A DNA stretch of 64,000 bases, taken from Sphingomonas_O antarctica. GTDB taxonomy: Bacteria; Pseudomonadota; Alphaproteobacteria; Sphingomonadales; Sphingomonadaceae. Shown one piece after another: positions 18,081 to 27,723 of this stretch (positions are counted from its first letter, which is position 1; the number at the start of each line of letters is the position of its first letter). The stretch covers positions 342,280-406,279 of the forward strand of contig NZ_CBCRXM010000001.1 of assembly GCF_965137005.1 (NCBI RefSeq), written 5' to 3'. A program made the translations under genes and the position numbers. The notes beneath the pieces were generated by a model, which made no database searches, was not told where the DNA came from, and saw nothing but the letters and a program-made list of their open reading frames with translations.

Positions 18081-19061
18081 GTGCAACTCGCAGTAATCGG
18101 CCTCGGCCGGATGGGCGCCAATATCGGGCGCCGCCTGATGCGCGGCGGCCACCAGATCGTCGGATTCGACCGCAACCAGCCTAATGTCGACGAGCTGGCG
18201 GGGGAGGGAGCAACCGGCGCGTCTTCGCTCGAAGACGTCGTCGCAAATCTGGCGTCGCCGAAGATCGTGTGGGTCATGCTGCCCGCCGGCGATCCGACCG
18301 AACAGACCATCCAGGCGCTGATCGGTTTGCTGTCCGACGGCGATATCATCATCGATGGCGGCAACAGCTTTTACCGCGACGACATCCGCCGGTCGAAGGA
18401 CTGCGCGGCCAAGGGCATTCATTATGTTGATGTCGGGACATCGGGCGGCGTCTGGGGGCTCGAGCGCGGGTTCTGCATGATGATCGGTGCCAGCGACGAC
18501 GCGTTCACCACGCTCGATCCGGTGTTCGATTGCCTGGCCCCCGGCTATGGCACCGTGACGCGGACCAAGGGCCGCAACCCCAACGATACCGCGCCCGAAC
18601 GCGGTTACTTGCACGCGGGGCCTCCGGGCTCGGGCCACTTCGTCAAGATGGTCCACAACGGCATCGAATACGGCTTGATGCAGGCCTATGCCGAGGGCTT
18701 CGACGTCATGAAGTCGCGCAGCGGCAACAAATACGTGCCAGAGGATGAGCGGTTCGACCTCAATCTGACCGACATTGCCGAAGTGTGGCGGCGTGGATCG
18801 GTGATCTCGTCATGGCTGCTCGACTTGCAGGCAAGTGCGCTTGCCGGCGATCAGATGCTGGAAAAGTTCTCCGGCAAGGTCGCCGATTCGGGCGAGGGTC
18901 ACTGGACGATCAACGCCGCGATGGAACAGGGCACGCCGGTCAATGTCCTCGCCGCATCGCTGTTCGCGCGGTATCGCAGCCGCACCGACGGCACTTTCGG
19001 CGACAAGCTGCTGTCCGCGATGCGCTTCGGCTTTGGCGGCCATGTCGAGATGCCGCAGTAA
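18081..19061 (+). CDS. gnd: 6-phosphogluconate dehydrogenase, decarboxylating (short form)
   Basis: Oxidative decarboxylation of 6-phosphogluconate to ribulose 5-phosphate. The chain is 326 aa, the short GntZ/YqeC-like form, not the about 470-aa enterobacterial type. It has the Rossmann motif GLGRMGANIGRR, the 6PG signature GTSGGVWGLERGF and catalytic Lys/Asn in GHFVKMVHNGIEYG. Asp-Arg follows strand 2 (GFDRNQ), which may favour NAD over NADP; that is inference. The GTG start at 18081 has AGGAGA upstream, 14 nt after the tal-pgi stop. Confidence 0.94.
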   Translation: MQLAVIGLGRMGANIGRRLMRGGHQIVGFDRNQPNVDELAGEGATGASSLEDVVANLASPKIVWVMLPAGDPTEQTIQALIGLLSDGDIIIDGGNSFYRDDIRRSKDCAAKGIHYVDVGTSGGVWGLERGFCMMIGASDDAFTTLDPVFDCLAPGYGTVTRTKGRNPNDTAPERGYLHAGPPGSGHFVKMVHNGIEYGLMQAYAEGFDVMKSRSGNKYVPEDERFDLNLTDIAEVWRRGSVISSWLLDLQASALAGDQMLEKFSGKVADSGEGHWTINAAMEQGTPVNVLAASLFARYRSRTDGTFGDKLLSAMRFGFGGHVEMPQ

Positions 19062-19880
19062 GTGACTGTCCGCCTGCTGGTTTCGGACATTGACGGCACG
19101 CTGGTGCGCAAGGACAAGTCCTTGCCCGACGCGAATATAGCGGCGATCCGCCAGATCGTTGCGGCGGGCTGCGCGGTCAGCCTGATCAGCGCGCGGCCGC
19201 CATCGGGGATCCTGCCCATCGCCCAGGCACTGGGGCTGCCGGGACCGTTCGCGGCATTCAACGGCGGCACTGTGTTCGATGTGGATGGCGGCATTCGCGC
19301 GGCACACCGCCTGTCGCCGCGCATTGCAGGCGACATGGCGGTGCTGTTCGCGCGGCACGATGTGATCCGCTGGCTTTATGCTGACGGCCAATGGCTGACG
19401 AATGCGCTGGACGAGGTCCATACGCTGCGCGAAGTCATCGCCGCGGGCATCGACCCGATCGTGACCGAGCGCTGGGGCGATGCGCTCGAGCGCGCCGACA
19501 AAATGGTGGCGGTCAGCGATGACGACGCGCTGCTGACCAGGGTCGAGGGCGCGGCGCGCGAACTAGCCGGCGGCGACGCGACGATCGCGCGGTCGCAACC
19601 CTATTATCTCGATATTACCGCCAGGGCCGCGAATAAGGGCGACGGGCTTGCCGAACTCGCGCGCATTGCAGACGTGCCCCTCACGGAGGTCGCGGTGATG
19701 GGCGATGCGGACAACGACTTGCGGATGTTCGCAAGCGCGGGCCTGTCGGTCGCCATGGGGCAGTCGCACGATCGTGTGAAATCGGCGGCGACCTTCGCGA
19801 CCGATGCGATCATGGACGATGCGGCGGTCGCGGAGGCGATCGAACGCTTCATCCTGCCGCGCGTCAACAACGAGGTCTAA
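19062..19880 (+). CDS. Cof-type HAD phosphatase
   Basis: HAD-IIB/Cof-like hydrolase of 272 aa. Motif I is DIDGTLV (nucleophile and acid Asp), motif II is LISARPPSG, and motif IV is VAVMGDADNDLRMFASAG, which is highly characteristic. The family dephosphorylates sugar phosphates or flavin phosphates. GTG at 19062 follows the gnd stop directly (0 nt). Its place in a pentose-phosphate operon suggests a sugar phosphate substrate, unproven. Confidence 0.9.
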   Translation: MTVRLLVSDIDGTLVRKDKSLPDANIAAIRQIVAAGCAVSLISARPPSGILPIAQALGLPGPFAAFNGGTVFDVDGGIRAAHRLSPRIAGDMAVLFARHDVIRWLYADGQWLTNALDEVHTLREVIAAGIDPIVTERWGDALERADKMVAVSDDDALLTRVEGAARELAGGDATIARSQPYYLDITARAANKGDGLAELARIADVPLTEVAVMGDADNDLRMFASAGLSVAMGQSHDRVKSAATFATDAIMDDAAVAEAIERFILPRVNNEV

Positions 19881-19884
19881 CCTT

Positions 19885-20634
19885 ATGAAAAAACTTGTGG
19901 CATTCGACCTCGACGGAACCTTGGCGGCGAGCAAGCAGCCGATCGATGCGGACATGGCCGCATTGCTCGCCGGTTTGCTCAGGGTTGTCGATGTGACCGT
20001 GATTTCGGGCGGTGACTGGCCGCAATTCGAGAAACAGGTCGTCGGCCAAATGCCCAAGGACGCCGATTTTTCGCGGCTGTGGATCATGCCGACGACGGGT
20101 GCCAAGCTCTATCGCCCCGATGCGCAGGGCGCGTGGCAGCCGGTCTACGCCGACGATTTCAGCGATACGGAGCGCAAGCAGATCCTCGACGCGCTTGACA
20201 GCGCAGTCGAAACCACCGGCCTGAAGGAAGCCAAGACTTGGGGTGATCAGATCGAGGATCGCGGCACTCAAATCACCTTCTCGGGTCTCGGTCAGGAAGC
20301 GCCGCTCGACGCCAAGACGGCATGGGACCCCGATTTCGCCAAGCGCAAGAAACTGCAGGCGGCGTTGAAGCCGCTGCTGCCGGGCCTGTCGGTCAATGTC
20401 GGCGGATCGACGTCGATCGACATTACGCGAGAGGGCGTCGACAAGGGCTGGGGGCTCAACCGCCTCGCCAGCGAAAGCGGGTTCACGCTCGACGAAATGA
20501 TCTTCCTCGGCGACGCCATCTATCCCGGCGGCAACGATTATCCGGCGCAGCAAGCAGGCGTCGCGTCGATCAAGGTGCGCGATCCCGCCGACACCGCAAC
20601 CGCGGTGCGCGCCATCACATTGGCTTTAGGTTAA
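19885..20634 (+). CDS. HAD-IIB family hydrolase (phosphomannomutase/sucrose-phosphatase-like)
   Basis: Second HAD phosphatase in tandem, 249 aa. Motifs are VAFDLDGTLAAS, VISGGDWPQFEK and a C-terminal MIFLGDAIYPGGNDYP that fits the HAD-IIB phosphomannomutase-like group. It shares little obvious sequence with the preceding HAD, so it is not a recent duplicate. The start MKKLVAFDLDG lies 4 nt after the upstream stop. It is the last gene of the sugar-phosphate operon. Confidence 0.9.
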   Translation: MKKLVAFDLDGTLAASKQPIDADMAALLAGLLRVVDVTVISGGDWPQFEKQVVGQMPKDADFSRLWIMPTTGAKLYRPDAQGAWQPVYADDFSDTERKQILDALDSAVETTGLKEAKTWGDQIEDRGTQITFSGLGQEAPLDAKTAWDPDFAKRKKLQAALKPLLPGLSVNVGGSTSIDITREGVDKGWGLNRLASESGFTLDEMIFLGDAIYPGGNDYPAQQAGVASIKVRDPADTATAVRAITLALG

Positions 20635-20691
20635 GGTCCGGCACTGTCCTAACGCTGGCGTTTCGCGCGCGCACAAGCGACAAGGGCGGCG

Positions 20692-22425
20692 ATGGCGCTC
20701 GATCCTACCGCAACCGCATTTTCCGATACTTTGGTGGTGCTCGGCGCCGCTGGGCTGGTCATTCCGGCCTTCTCGCGGCTGCGCGTCACGCCGGTGATCG
20801 GTTTCATTCTCGTCGGCATTCTCGTCGGGCCGCATGGTCTGGGCAGCTTCGTCGATCGCTGGCCGTGGCTGTTCCATGTCTCGATCACCGATCCGCATTC
20901 GCTCGAGCCATTTGCCGAGCTCGGCATCATCCTGTTGCTGTTCAGCATCGGGCTCGAACTGTCGTTCGCGCGACTATGGGGGATGCGCCGCGCGCTGTTC
21001 GGCTTTGGAGCATCCGAACTGTTTGGATCGGCGTTGTTGATCGCCCTCGCGTTTCTGGCGCTGGGCAACACGATCAATGCCTCGCTGGGCCTCGGTCTTG
21101 CGCTGGCTCTATCGTCGACCGCCCTGGTGTTGCCGATCGCCGGGACCGCCAGCGCGGTTGGCCGGCTCGCGTTGGCGATGCTGTTGTTCGAGGACCTTGC
21201 GCTGGTGCCGATCATCTTTGTGCTTGGCGTGCTTGGCCCCGGGGGCAGCGACTCGGCGGTGCTGATCCGCACGATTGTCGGCGGTATTGCCGTTATCGCC
21301 GCGATGTTCCTCGCCGGACGGTTCGTGCTGCCGAAACTGTTCGGTCAGGCCGCGCGTACCAAAAGTCCCGAACTGTTCCTTGCCGCCAGCTTGCTCGTGG
21401 TGATTCTGGCCAGCGTCGCAACGCTGTCGGTGGGCCTGTCGCCGATCGTCGGCGCACTGGTCGCCGGACTGCTGATCGCCGAAACCGATTATGCGGGCGA
21501 AGTCGAAACGGTGGTCGCACCTTTTAAGGGACTGGCGCTCGGCGTGTTCCTGATCACGGTCGGCATGAGTGTCGATCTTCGCGCGTTGCTCGACGACTGG
21601 AGGATCACGCTCGGCGCGATCGCTGCGGTCGTCGCGATCAAGGCGGGCGTAACCTTCGGCCTGTTGCGGCTGGGCGGCGTTCGCACTGGCACCGCGGCGG
21701 AAACGGGGCTGCTGATGGCGAGCCCATCGGAGACCACGCTGATCGTGCTCGCCACCGCGACACAGGCGGCACTGATCCGGCCTGACGCGGCGGCATTCTG
21801 GCAGGTGGTGACCGCCATCGGGCTGACGATCACGCCGCTTCTCGCGACACTCGGCAACCGCCTGTCCCACCAGATCGACAAGGGCGCGACCGACGACACC
21901 GGCGAGGATCCGGCGCACCGCACCATCATCGTCGGCTATGGCCGCGTCGGGCGGTTGATCGGCGAAATGCTCGACGCGCATGACAAGCAATGGCTGGCCA
22001 TCGAAGCAGACCCCGAGATTGTCTTCGGCGCCGGCAAGAACGTCCGCTTTGGCGACGTGGCGCGGGCTGGCATACTCGATCGGTTTGCACTCGACCGGGC
22101 GGAAGCTTTGGTGCTGACGATGGACGATCCGGCGCAGGCGGCGAAGCTGACCCGCCGAATCCGGGCGTCGCACCCCGATCTGACGATCGTCGCGCGCGCG
22201 CGCGATCCGCGTCATGCGGCCGTGCTGTACAAGGCCGGCGCGACCGATGCGGTTCCCGAAACGCTCGAAAGCTCGCTGCAATTGTCTGAAGCGGTGTTGG
22301 TCGATCTCGGCGTCGCAATGGGGCCGGTGATTGCGTCGATCCATGAAAAGCGCGACGAATATCGCGCGTTCATCAAGGCCGAGGGCGAGATGGCCGTGGC
22401 CCCGCGCCTGAAACTGCGGACTTAG
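20692..22425 (+). CDS. monovalent cation:proton antiporter-2 (CPA2) with TrkA-N domain
   Basis: Inner-membrane antiporter of 577 aa, Kef/YbaL type, exchanging K+ or Na+ for protons. The N-terminal two-thirds contains about 12 hydrophobic helices (VVLGAAGLVIPAFSRL, FILVGILVGPHGLG, FAELGIILLLFSIGLELSF). A cytoplasmic NAD-binding TrkA-N domain starts near residue 404 (IIVGYGRVGRLIGEML). The C-terminal end overlaps the convergent C13-like protease gene by 53 bp. ATG start, 57 nt downstream of the HAD operon. Confidence 0.93.
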   Translation: MALDPTATAFSDTLVVLGAAGLVIPAFSRLRVTPVIGFILVGILVGPHGLGSFVDRWPWLFHVSITDPHSLEPFAELGIILLLFSIGLELSFARLWGMRRALFGFGASELFGSALLIALAFLALGNTINASLGLGLALALSSTALVLPIAGTASAVGRLALAMLLFEDLALVPIIFVLGVLGPGGSDSAVLIRTIVGGIAVIAAMFLAGRFVLPKLFGQAARTKSPELFLAASLLVVILASVATLSVGLSPIVGALVAGLLIAETDYAGEVETVVAPFKGLALGVFLITVGMSVDLRALLDDWRITLGAIAAVVAIKAGVTFGLLRLGGVRTGTAAETGLLMASPSETTLIVLATATQAALIRPDAAAFWQVVTAIGLTITPLLATLGNRLSHQIDKGATDDTGEDPAHRTIIVGYGRVGRLIGEMLDAHDKQWLAIEADPEIVFGAGKNVRFGDVARAGILDRFALDRAEALVLTMDDPAQAAKLTRRIRASHPDLTIVARARDPRHAAVLYKAGATDAVPETLESSLQLSEAVLVDLGVAMGPVIASIHEKRDEYRAFIKAEGEMAVAPRLKLRT

Positions 22426-23278
22426 CTGCGGGGGGCGTAGGACCCCATAACGCGGCCATGTCGCGACCGATCGAGGCTTGCGGATCGGACGGCGGAGTCA
22501 TGTGTTCGGCTACCTCTCGCGCTGCGATCGATCGCTTGGTGATGGCAAATGCGGCGGCAAGCGGCACACCGGGGCGGATGGCGTCTTCGAGCAGAGCATG
22601 GCCGAAGAAGGTGATCTTGCTCTCCAGATCGCAACCGAACGACGTCCGGTTGGCGCGCGCCGCCGCCATGACGATCGTCGTGTTGCTGGCAAGGGCAGGG
22701 ATCCAGCTTCCCGCGAAACACGCGGAAATGATGACGACGCGGCGCTTGATGCCGGCGCGGTCGAGCATCTCCGCCAATCCTGCCGCATCGACCGCAGGGA
22801 GCGGCAACGGCCCGGGCAAATCGGTCTGGAGCGCAGCGTCGGGCGACCCATGCGCCGCCAGATAAATCACCAGCAAATCCTGCGTGGGATCGAGGATCTG
22901 CGCGACGCCACGGATTGCGGCGGCGACATTCACCGGCGTGGCGAGCGGCACATCGGCGTCGGGGACGCGGTTGGACAGGACCAACGCATGGTCGCTCTCG
23001 CCGAAATAGGTCGACAACACGTCGCGCGCGACTTTGGCCTCATGGTCGAACAGCGGCTGTGCGCCGCCGGCCGCCACGGTGATGACATAGACGTCGCGTC
23101 GTGCCGGATCCTGCGGCTTCAATCGCGCCAGTGCCGCGGCGACGCGCGCGGGCTGGGCGTCCCAGAATGTCGGCTTGGGCGGATCGGGCCGCAGCTTCCA
23201 TTCGGACACATAGGCCGGACCGACCTGCGCGACCGCGCCGGTGGAGAGAAACAGCGCGAAGAGCGCCGCCAGCCTCAA
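22373..23278 (-). CDS. exported C13/caspase-fold peptidase
   Basis: Secreted or periplasmic cysteine peptidase-like protein of 301 aa. A signal peptide (MRLAALFALFLSTGAVAQ) precedes a clan CD fold: the strand LLVIYLAAHGS carries catalytic His143 and RVVIISACFAGSW carries Cys187, a legumain/C13-like dyad. The C-terminal tail is Pro-rich. The TTG start at 23278 overlaps the alaS stop (TTGA), so translation probably depends on alaS. The 3' end overlaps the antiporter gene. The substrate is unknown. It is the second caspase-fold exported protein in the window, after the CHAT protein. Confidence 0.82.
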   Translation of the reverse strand: MRLAALFALFLSTGAVAQVGPAYVSEWKLRPDPPKPTFWDAQPARVAAALARLKPQDPARRDVYVITVAAGGAQPLFDHEAKVARDVLSTYFGESDHALVLSNRVPDADVPLATPVNVAAAIRGVAQILDPTQDLLVIYLAAHGSPDAALQTDLPGPLPLPAVDAAGLAEMLDRAGIKRRVVIISACFAGSWIPALASNTTIVMAAARANRTSFGCDLESKITFFGHALLEDAIRPGVPLAAAFAITKRSIAAREVAEHMTPPSDPQASIGRDMAALWGPTPPAAKSAVSGAGPRPSRPRP

Positions 23279-25935
23279 GCCGCGACGGGCTCCCGCGCCA
23301 ACGCCGCACGAATGGCGTCGAGCGCGCCCTTGGCCTTGTCCCCATCGGGGCCACCGCCCTGCGCCATGTCGGGTCGCCCGCCGCCGCCTTGCCCGCCGAG
23401 CACCGCGACGCCTGCGCGGACGAGATCGACCGCGCTGATTTGGCCCGCTAGATCCTCGGTCACGCCGACCGCGAGCGTGGCGCGCCCATCGACACTGGTG
23501 ACGATCGCTGCGACGCCCGAGCCGAGCCGCGTCTTGGCTTCATCGACCAAACCGCGCAGCCCCTTGCTGTCGAACCCGTCGAGCGCCTGTCCCTCGAATT
23601 TATAGGCTCCGACCTGTTCGGCTTGCGCCGCCGCCGCGGGTCCGCCGCCGCCAAGCGCCAAAGCCTTTTTCGCCTCGGCCAGTTGTCGTTCGAGCGCACG
23701 ATTGGCCTCGACCAGCGCCATGACGCGCGCCGGTACGTCGTCGGGCGTCGCCTTGAGCGTCGCCGCCGCGCTGCGCAGCGCCATATCCCGCGTATTGAGC
23801 CATTGCCGCGCGGCTTCGCCCGTCAAGGCCTCGATGCGCCGCACACCCGAAGACACCGCGCTTTCGCCGATGATCTTGAACAAGGCGATATCGCCCAACG
23901 CGCTGACGTGCGTCCCACCGCACAGCTCGACCGAATAGTCGGCGTCGTCCATCCGGCCCATGTTGAGCACGCGCACCTCGTCGCCATATTTCTCGCCGAA
24001 CAGCGCCAATGCACCCGCCGCGACGGCATCGTCGGGCGTCATCAGTCGCGTGCCGACGGCGGCATTTTCGCGGATGCGCGCATTCACTTCGGCCTCGACC
24101 GCCGCGATATCCTCGGCCGACAGGGCCGACGGATGCGAATAGTCGAAACGCAGCCGGTCGGGTGCAACCAGGCTGCCCTTTTGCGTGACGTGCCCGCCCA
24201 ACCGATGGCGGAGCGCGGCATGCAGCAAGTGGGTCGCCGAATGATTGGCGCGCAGGCGTGTGCGACGATCGACGTCGATTGCCAATTGGACGACATCGCC
24301 GACACCGACGCTTCCCGCCTCGATCGTCGCTTGATGCGCGTGCAGCCGCCCGAGCGGCTTGGCGGTGTCCGACACCGCCGCGCGCAGGCCGCCGAGCGAG
24401 GTGATTGTCCCCGCATCGCCCATCTGTCCGCCACTTTCGCCGTAAAACGGGGTCTGGTTAACGACGATCTGCACATTACCACTGCCGACACGACCGATCT
24501 GCTCGACGCCATCGACCAGCACCGCGACGACTTCGCCTTCACCCTTGTCGGACGAATAACCGGTGAACTCGGTCGATCCGACGCGCTCGGCAATGTCGTA
24601 CCACACGTCGTCAGAAGCCTTGGCGCCCGAGCCTTTCCACGCCGCGCGGGCGGCGGCCTTTTGCTGGGCCATCGCCGCATCGAACCCGGCGCGGTCGACC
24701 GCAATACCGCGCGGGCGCAGCGCATCCTCGGTCAGGTCGTAGGGGAAGCCGAACGTATCGTAGAGCTTGAACGCGGTCTCGCCTTCGAGCGTGCCGCCTT
24801 CGCTCAGCGGCGCGCTGGCTTCATCCAGCAACTTAAGACCGTTGACCAACGTCTTGCGAAAACGCGTTTCTTCTTGGAGCAGCGTTGCTTCGATCAACGG
24901 CCGCGCGCGGACCAGTTCGGGGAAAGCGCCGCCCATTTCGGCGACCAACGACGGCACCAGCCGGTGCATCAGCGGGTCCTTGCTGCCCAGCAACTGCGCG
25001 TGGCGCATCGCGCGACGCATGATCCGGCGCAGGACATAACCGCGCCCCTCATTGGCCGGCAGCACGCCATCGGCGACGAGGAAGCCCGACGTCCGCAGAT
25101 GGTCGGCGATGACCCGATGGCTCGCCTGACTGCCGCCGGTCGTCGCCGTGCCGGTCAGCGCGCCACTTTCGGCGATCAGCGCCTTGAAGGTGTCGGTGTC
25201 GTAATTGTCGGTGACGCCCTGCATCACCGCGGCGATGCGCTCCAGTCCCATGCCGGTGTCGATCGACGGCTTAGGCAAATCGCCGACGCGGACGTCGTTT
25301 TCCTGCAGATATTGCATGAACACGAGGTTCCAGATCTCGACGAACCGATCGCCATCTTCGTTGGGCGATCCCGGAGGACCACCGGGGATATGGTCGCCGT
25401 GATCGTAGAAGATTTCCGAACACGGCCCGCACGGACCATCGGGTCCCATCGCCCAGAAATTATCCTTGGTGGCGATGCGGATAATGCGCTCTTCGGGCAG
25501 ACCAGCGATCTTTTTCCACAGCTCGAACGCCTCGTCATCGGTATGATAAACGGTGGCGGTGAGACGCTTCCAATCGAGCCCCCATTCCTTGGTCAGCAGC
25601 GTCCAGGCGTGCGTGATCGCCTGATCCTTGAAATAATCGCCGAACGAGAAATTCCCGAGCATTTCGAAGAACGTATGGTGCCGTGCGGTATAGCCGACAT
25701 TGTCGAGATCGTTGTGCTTGCCGCCCGCGCGGACGCATTTCTGGCTGCTCGTCGCGGTCGAATAGGGCCGCGTTTCGAGGCCGGTGAACACGTTCTTGAA
25801 CGGCACCATGCCGGCATTGACGAACATCAGCGTCGGGTCGTTGTGCGGGATCAGCGGCGCGGACGGGACACGCGCATGTCCGGCGCTCTCGAAATAATCG
25901 AGGAAGGAGCGGCGGATGTCGTTGGTCGAGGTCAT
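23275..25935 (-). CDS. alaS: alanyl-tRNA synthetase
   Basis: Charges tRNA-Ala; 886 aa. The N-terminal class II catalytic core starts MTSTNDIRRSFLDYF and includes HARVPSAPLIPHNDPTLMF and GDNFWAMG-like block DNFWAMGPDGPCGPCSEI. The editing domain zinc motifs are HSATHLLHAALR and VELCGGTHVSALG, and the C-terminal C-Ala domain is Gly-rich. ATG at 25935 is the usual start; longer in-frame sequence runs into nusB. It is followed by the coupled C13-like protease. Confidence 0.98.
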   Translation of the reverse strand: MTSTNDIRRSFLDYFESAGHARVPSAPLIPHNDPTLMFVNAGMVPFKNVFTGLETRPYSTATSSQKCVRAGGKHNDLDNVGYTARHHTFFEMLGNFSFGDYFKDQAITHAWTLLTKEWGLDWKRLTATVYHTDDEAFELWKKIAGLPEERIIRIATKDNFWAMGPDGPCGPCSEIFYDHGDHIPGGPPGSPNEDGDRFVEIWNLVFMQYLQENDVRVGDLPKPSIDTGMGLERIAAVMQGVTDNYDTDTFKALIAESGALTGTATTGGSQASHRVIADHLRTSGFLVADGVLPANEGRGYVLRRIMRRAMRHAQLLGSKDPLMHRLVPSLVAEMGGAFPELVRARPLIEATLLQEETRFRKTLVNGLKLLDEASAPLSEGGTLEGETAFKLYDTFGFPYDLTEDALRPRGIAVDRAGFDAAMAQQKAAARAAWKGSGAKASDDVWYDIAERVGSTEFTGYSSDKGEGEVVAVLVDGVEQIGRVGSGNVQIVVNQTPFYGESGGQMGDAGTITSLGGLRAAVSDTAKPLGRLHAHQATIEAGSVGVGDVVQLAIDVDRRTRLRANHSATHLLHAALRHRLGGHVTQKGSLVAPDRLRFDYSHPSALSAEDIAAVEAEVNARIRENAAVGTRLMTPDDAVAAGALALFGEKYGDEVRVLNMGRMDDADYSVELCGGTHVSALGDIALFKIIGESAVSSGVRRIEALTGEAARQWLNTRDMALRSAAATLKATPDDVPARVMALVEANRALERQLAEAKKALALGGGGPAAAAQAEQVGAYKFEGQALDGFDSKGLRGLVDEAKTRLGSGVAAIVTSVDGRATLAVGVTEDLAGQISAVDLVRAGVAVLGGQGGGGRPDMAQGGGPDGDKAKGALDAIRAALAREPVAA

Positions 25936-25966
25936 GATGCCGATGTAGGACAGAGCGGCGCGGCGC

Positions 25967-26458
25967 TCAACCGGAGGACGTCGCGTCCGCTCGCGCCACC
26001 TTGGCCACCGCGTCCAGCACACCGTTGACGAAGGCCTTCTCACCCATGTTGTAGAAGGCGTCGGCGACATCGAGGTAACCGCCGATGACCTGGCCGACCT
26101 CGATATCGGGACGCGCGATCAACTCGTAAGTGCCTGCGCGCAGGATCGCCTTGATCGCCCTGTCCAGACGGTCGAAGGCCCATTCGGGCGGCAATTGCGC
26201 CGTGATCGCCGCATCGACTTCGGCCTCGCGCGCAATCACGCCTTTGACGACATCGTCGAAAAACTCGACCTCGGCCTCGTTATATTTGGCGTCGCCGATG
26301 GTCGCGCCGAGGCGATGCTGATGGAATTCGTGAAGCAGCTTTGCTTCGGGCGTGGCCTCCATGTCGCGTTGATACAGTGCCTGCACCGCGGCGAGACGCG
26401 CGGCTGCACGGCGGGCGGTCGCCTTGTGGGCGCGGGCGCGAGATTGGGTCCGGCTCAC
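25967..26458 (-). CDS. nusB: transcription antitermination factor NusB
   Basis: RNA-binding subunit of the rRNA antitermination complex, with NusE binding BoxA. It is 163 aa, all-helical, with typical AARLAAVQALYQRDM at the N-terminus and RAILRAGTYEL-like DRAIKAILRAGTYELIARPD, then ADAFYNMGEKAFVNGVLD-type C-terminal motif. The GTG start overlaps the hisD stop (GTGA). The operon hisG-hisD-nusB is a common alphaproteobacterial arrangement. Confidence 0.96.
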   Translation of the reverse strand: MSRTQSRARAHKATARRAAARLAAVQALYQRDMEATPEAKLLHEFHQHRLGATIGDAKYNEAEVEFFDDVVKGVIAREAEVDAAITAQLPPEWAFDRLDRAIKAILRAGTYELIARPDIEVGQVIGGYLDVADAFYNMGEKAFVNGVLDAVAKVARADATSSG

Positions 26459-27723
26459 AGGCGGATCGCGACCGAACGCGCGTGGGCGGGCAAGCCTTCC
26501 GCGTTCGCCAGCGCGATCGCGGCGGGGCCAAGCGCGGGCAGGGCGCTGGCGGGGCAGGAAATAAAACTCGTACGCTTCATGAAATCGGTCACGGACAATC
26601 CTGATGAGAAACGGGCGCGCCGCCCGGTGGGCAGCACATGATTGGGGCCGGCGAGATAATCGCCCATCGCTTCGGGGGTATGACGCCCCAGGAACACCGA
26701 GCCGGCATGCCGCACCCGGGCGAAAAATGAATCGGGATCGGCGACCGCCAGTTCAAGGTGTTCGGGCGCGAGGCGATCGATCAGGGCAGGGGCATCACCG
26801 AGGCGTTCGAGCAGGATGATCGCACCATGCGCGTCCCAGCTTTGCCGTGCGGCATCGCCCAGATCGGCGAGTTGGGCTTCGACCGCCGCAGCCACCCGGT
26901 CGGCAAAACCGGCATCGTTGGTCATCAGAATCGACTGGCTGGTCGGGTCATGCTCGGCCTGGCTGAGCAGATCGGCGGCGATCCAGGCGGGATCGTTGGC
27001 GGCATCGGCGACGACGAGGATTTCGCTCGGGCCCGCGACCATGTCGATGCCGACGCGGCCGTAGAGTTGGCGCTTGGCCTCGGCGACCCAGGCATTGCCG
27101 GGGCCGGTGATCACATCGACCGGCGCAATGGTGGCGGTGCCGTAAGCCAGCGCCGCCACAGCCTGCGCGCCGCCGATGCGCCACACTTCGTCGACGCCAG
27201 CGAGAGCGGCGGCGGCGAGTACCAGCGGATTCGCTTCGCCACCCGGCGTCGGCGTGACCATCACCAGCCGATCGACGCCCGCAACCTTGGCAGGGATGGC
27301 GTTCATCAGGACGGAGGACGGGTAGGCCGCCCGCCCGCCGGGCACGTAAATGCCTGCCGCCTCGACCGCGCCCCAGCGTGCGCCAAGGCGAACGCCGAGC
27401 GTGTCGGTGACGTCCTTATCGACGGGTCGCTGGCCCTCGTGAAACGAAGTGATGCGCTGAGCCGCGAGTTCGAGCGCTCCACGCAATTCGGGATCGAGTC
27501 CGTCCAGCGCAGCCTGACAATCGCTGGCGGCAATGCGCCAATCGAGCGCGTGTCCGTCAAATTTTTCGGTCAGCTCCGCTACCGCGACATCGCCCTCATC
27601 GCGCACCCGTGCCAAGATCCCAGCCACATCGCGCGACACATCCTCATCGGTGTCACGACGCGCCTCGACCAATCGCGTAAATTCGGCGGCAAAGGTGTCT
27701 GCGGTGGCATCAAGGCGGATCAT
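26455..27723 (-). CDS. hisD: histidinol dehydrogenase
   Basis: Two-step NAD oxidation of L-histidinol to L-histidine, 422 aa. Signature segments are YVPGGRAAYPSSVLMNA, ITGPGNAWVAEAKRQLYG, DMVAGPSEILVVAD, LLSQAEHDPTSQSIL and APEHLELAV, which carry the zinc ligands and catalytic Glu/His. The start overlaps the hisG stop (ATGA) and the stop overlaps nusB. Confidence 0.98.
   Translation of the reverse strand: MIRLDATADTFAAEFTRLVEARRDTDEDVSRDVAGILARVRDEGDVAVAELTEKFDGHALDWRIAASDCQAALDGLDPELRGALELAAQRITSFHEGQRPVDKDVTDTLGVRLGARWGAVEAAGIYVPGGRAAYPSSVLMNAIPAKVAGVDRLVMVTPTPGGEANPLVLAAAALAGVDEVWRIGGAQAVAALAYGTATIAPVDVITGPGNAWVAEAKRQLYGRVGIDMVAGPSEILVVADAANDPAWIAADLLSQAEHDPTSQSILMTNDAGFADRVAAAVEAQLADLGDAARQSWDAHGAIILLERLGDAPALIDRLAPEHLELAVADPDSFFARVRHAGSVFLGRHTPEAMGDYLAGPNHVLPTGRRARFSSGLSVTDFMKRTSFISCPASALPALGPAAIALANAEGLPAHARSVAIRL

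Noticed and set aside
20322..21527. 401-codon plus-strand frame overlapping the HAD and antiporter genes
   Set aside because: Out of frame with two well-supported genes on the same strand; translation is Arg-rich shadow.
23623..26028. 801-codon plus-strand open frame opposite alaS
   Set aside because: alaS is unmistakable on the minus strand; the antisense translation has the typical Arg/His-rich shadow composition.
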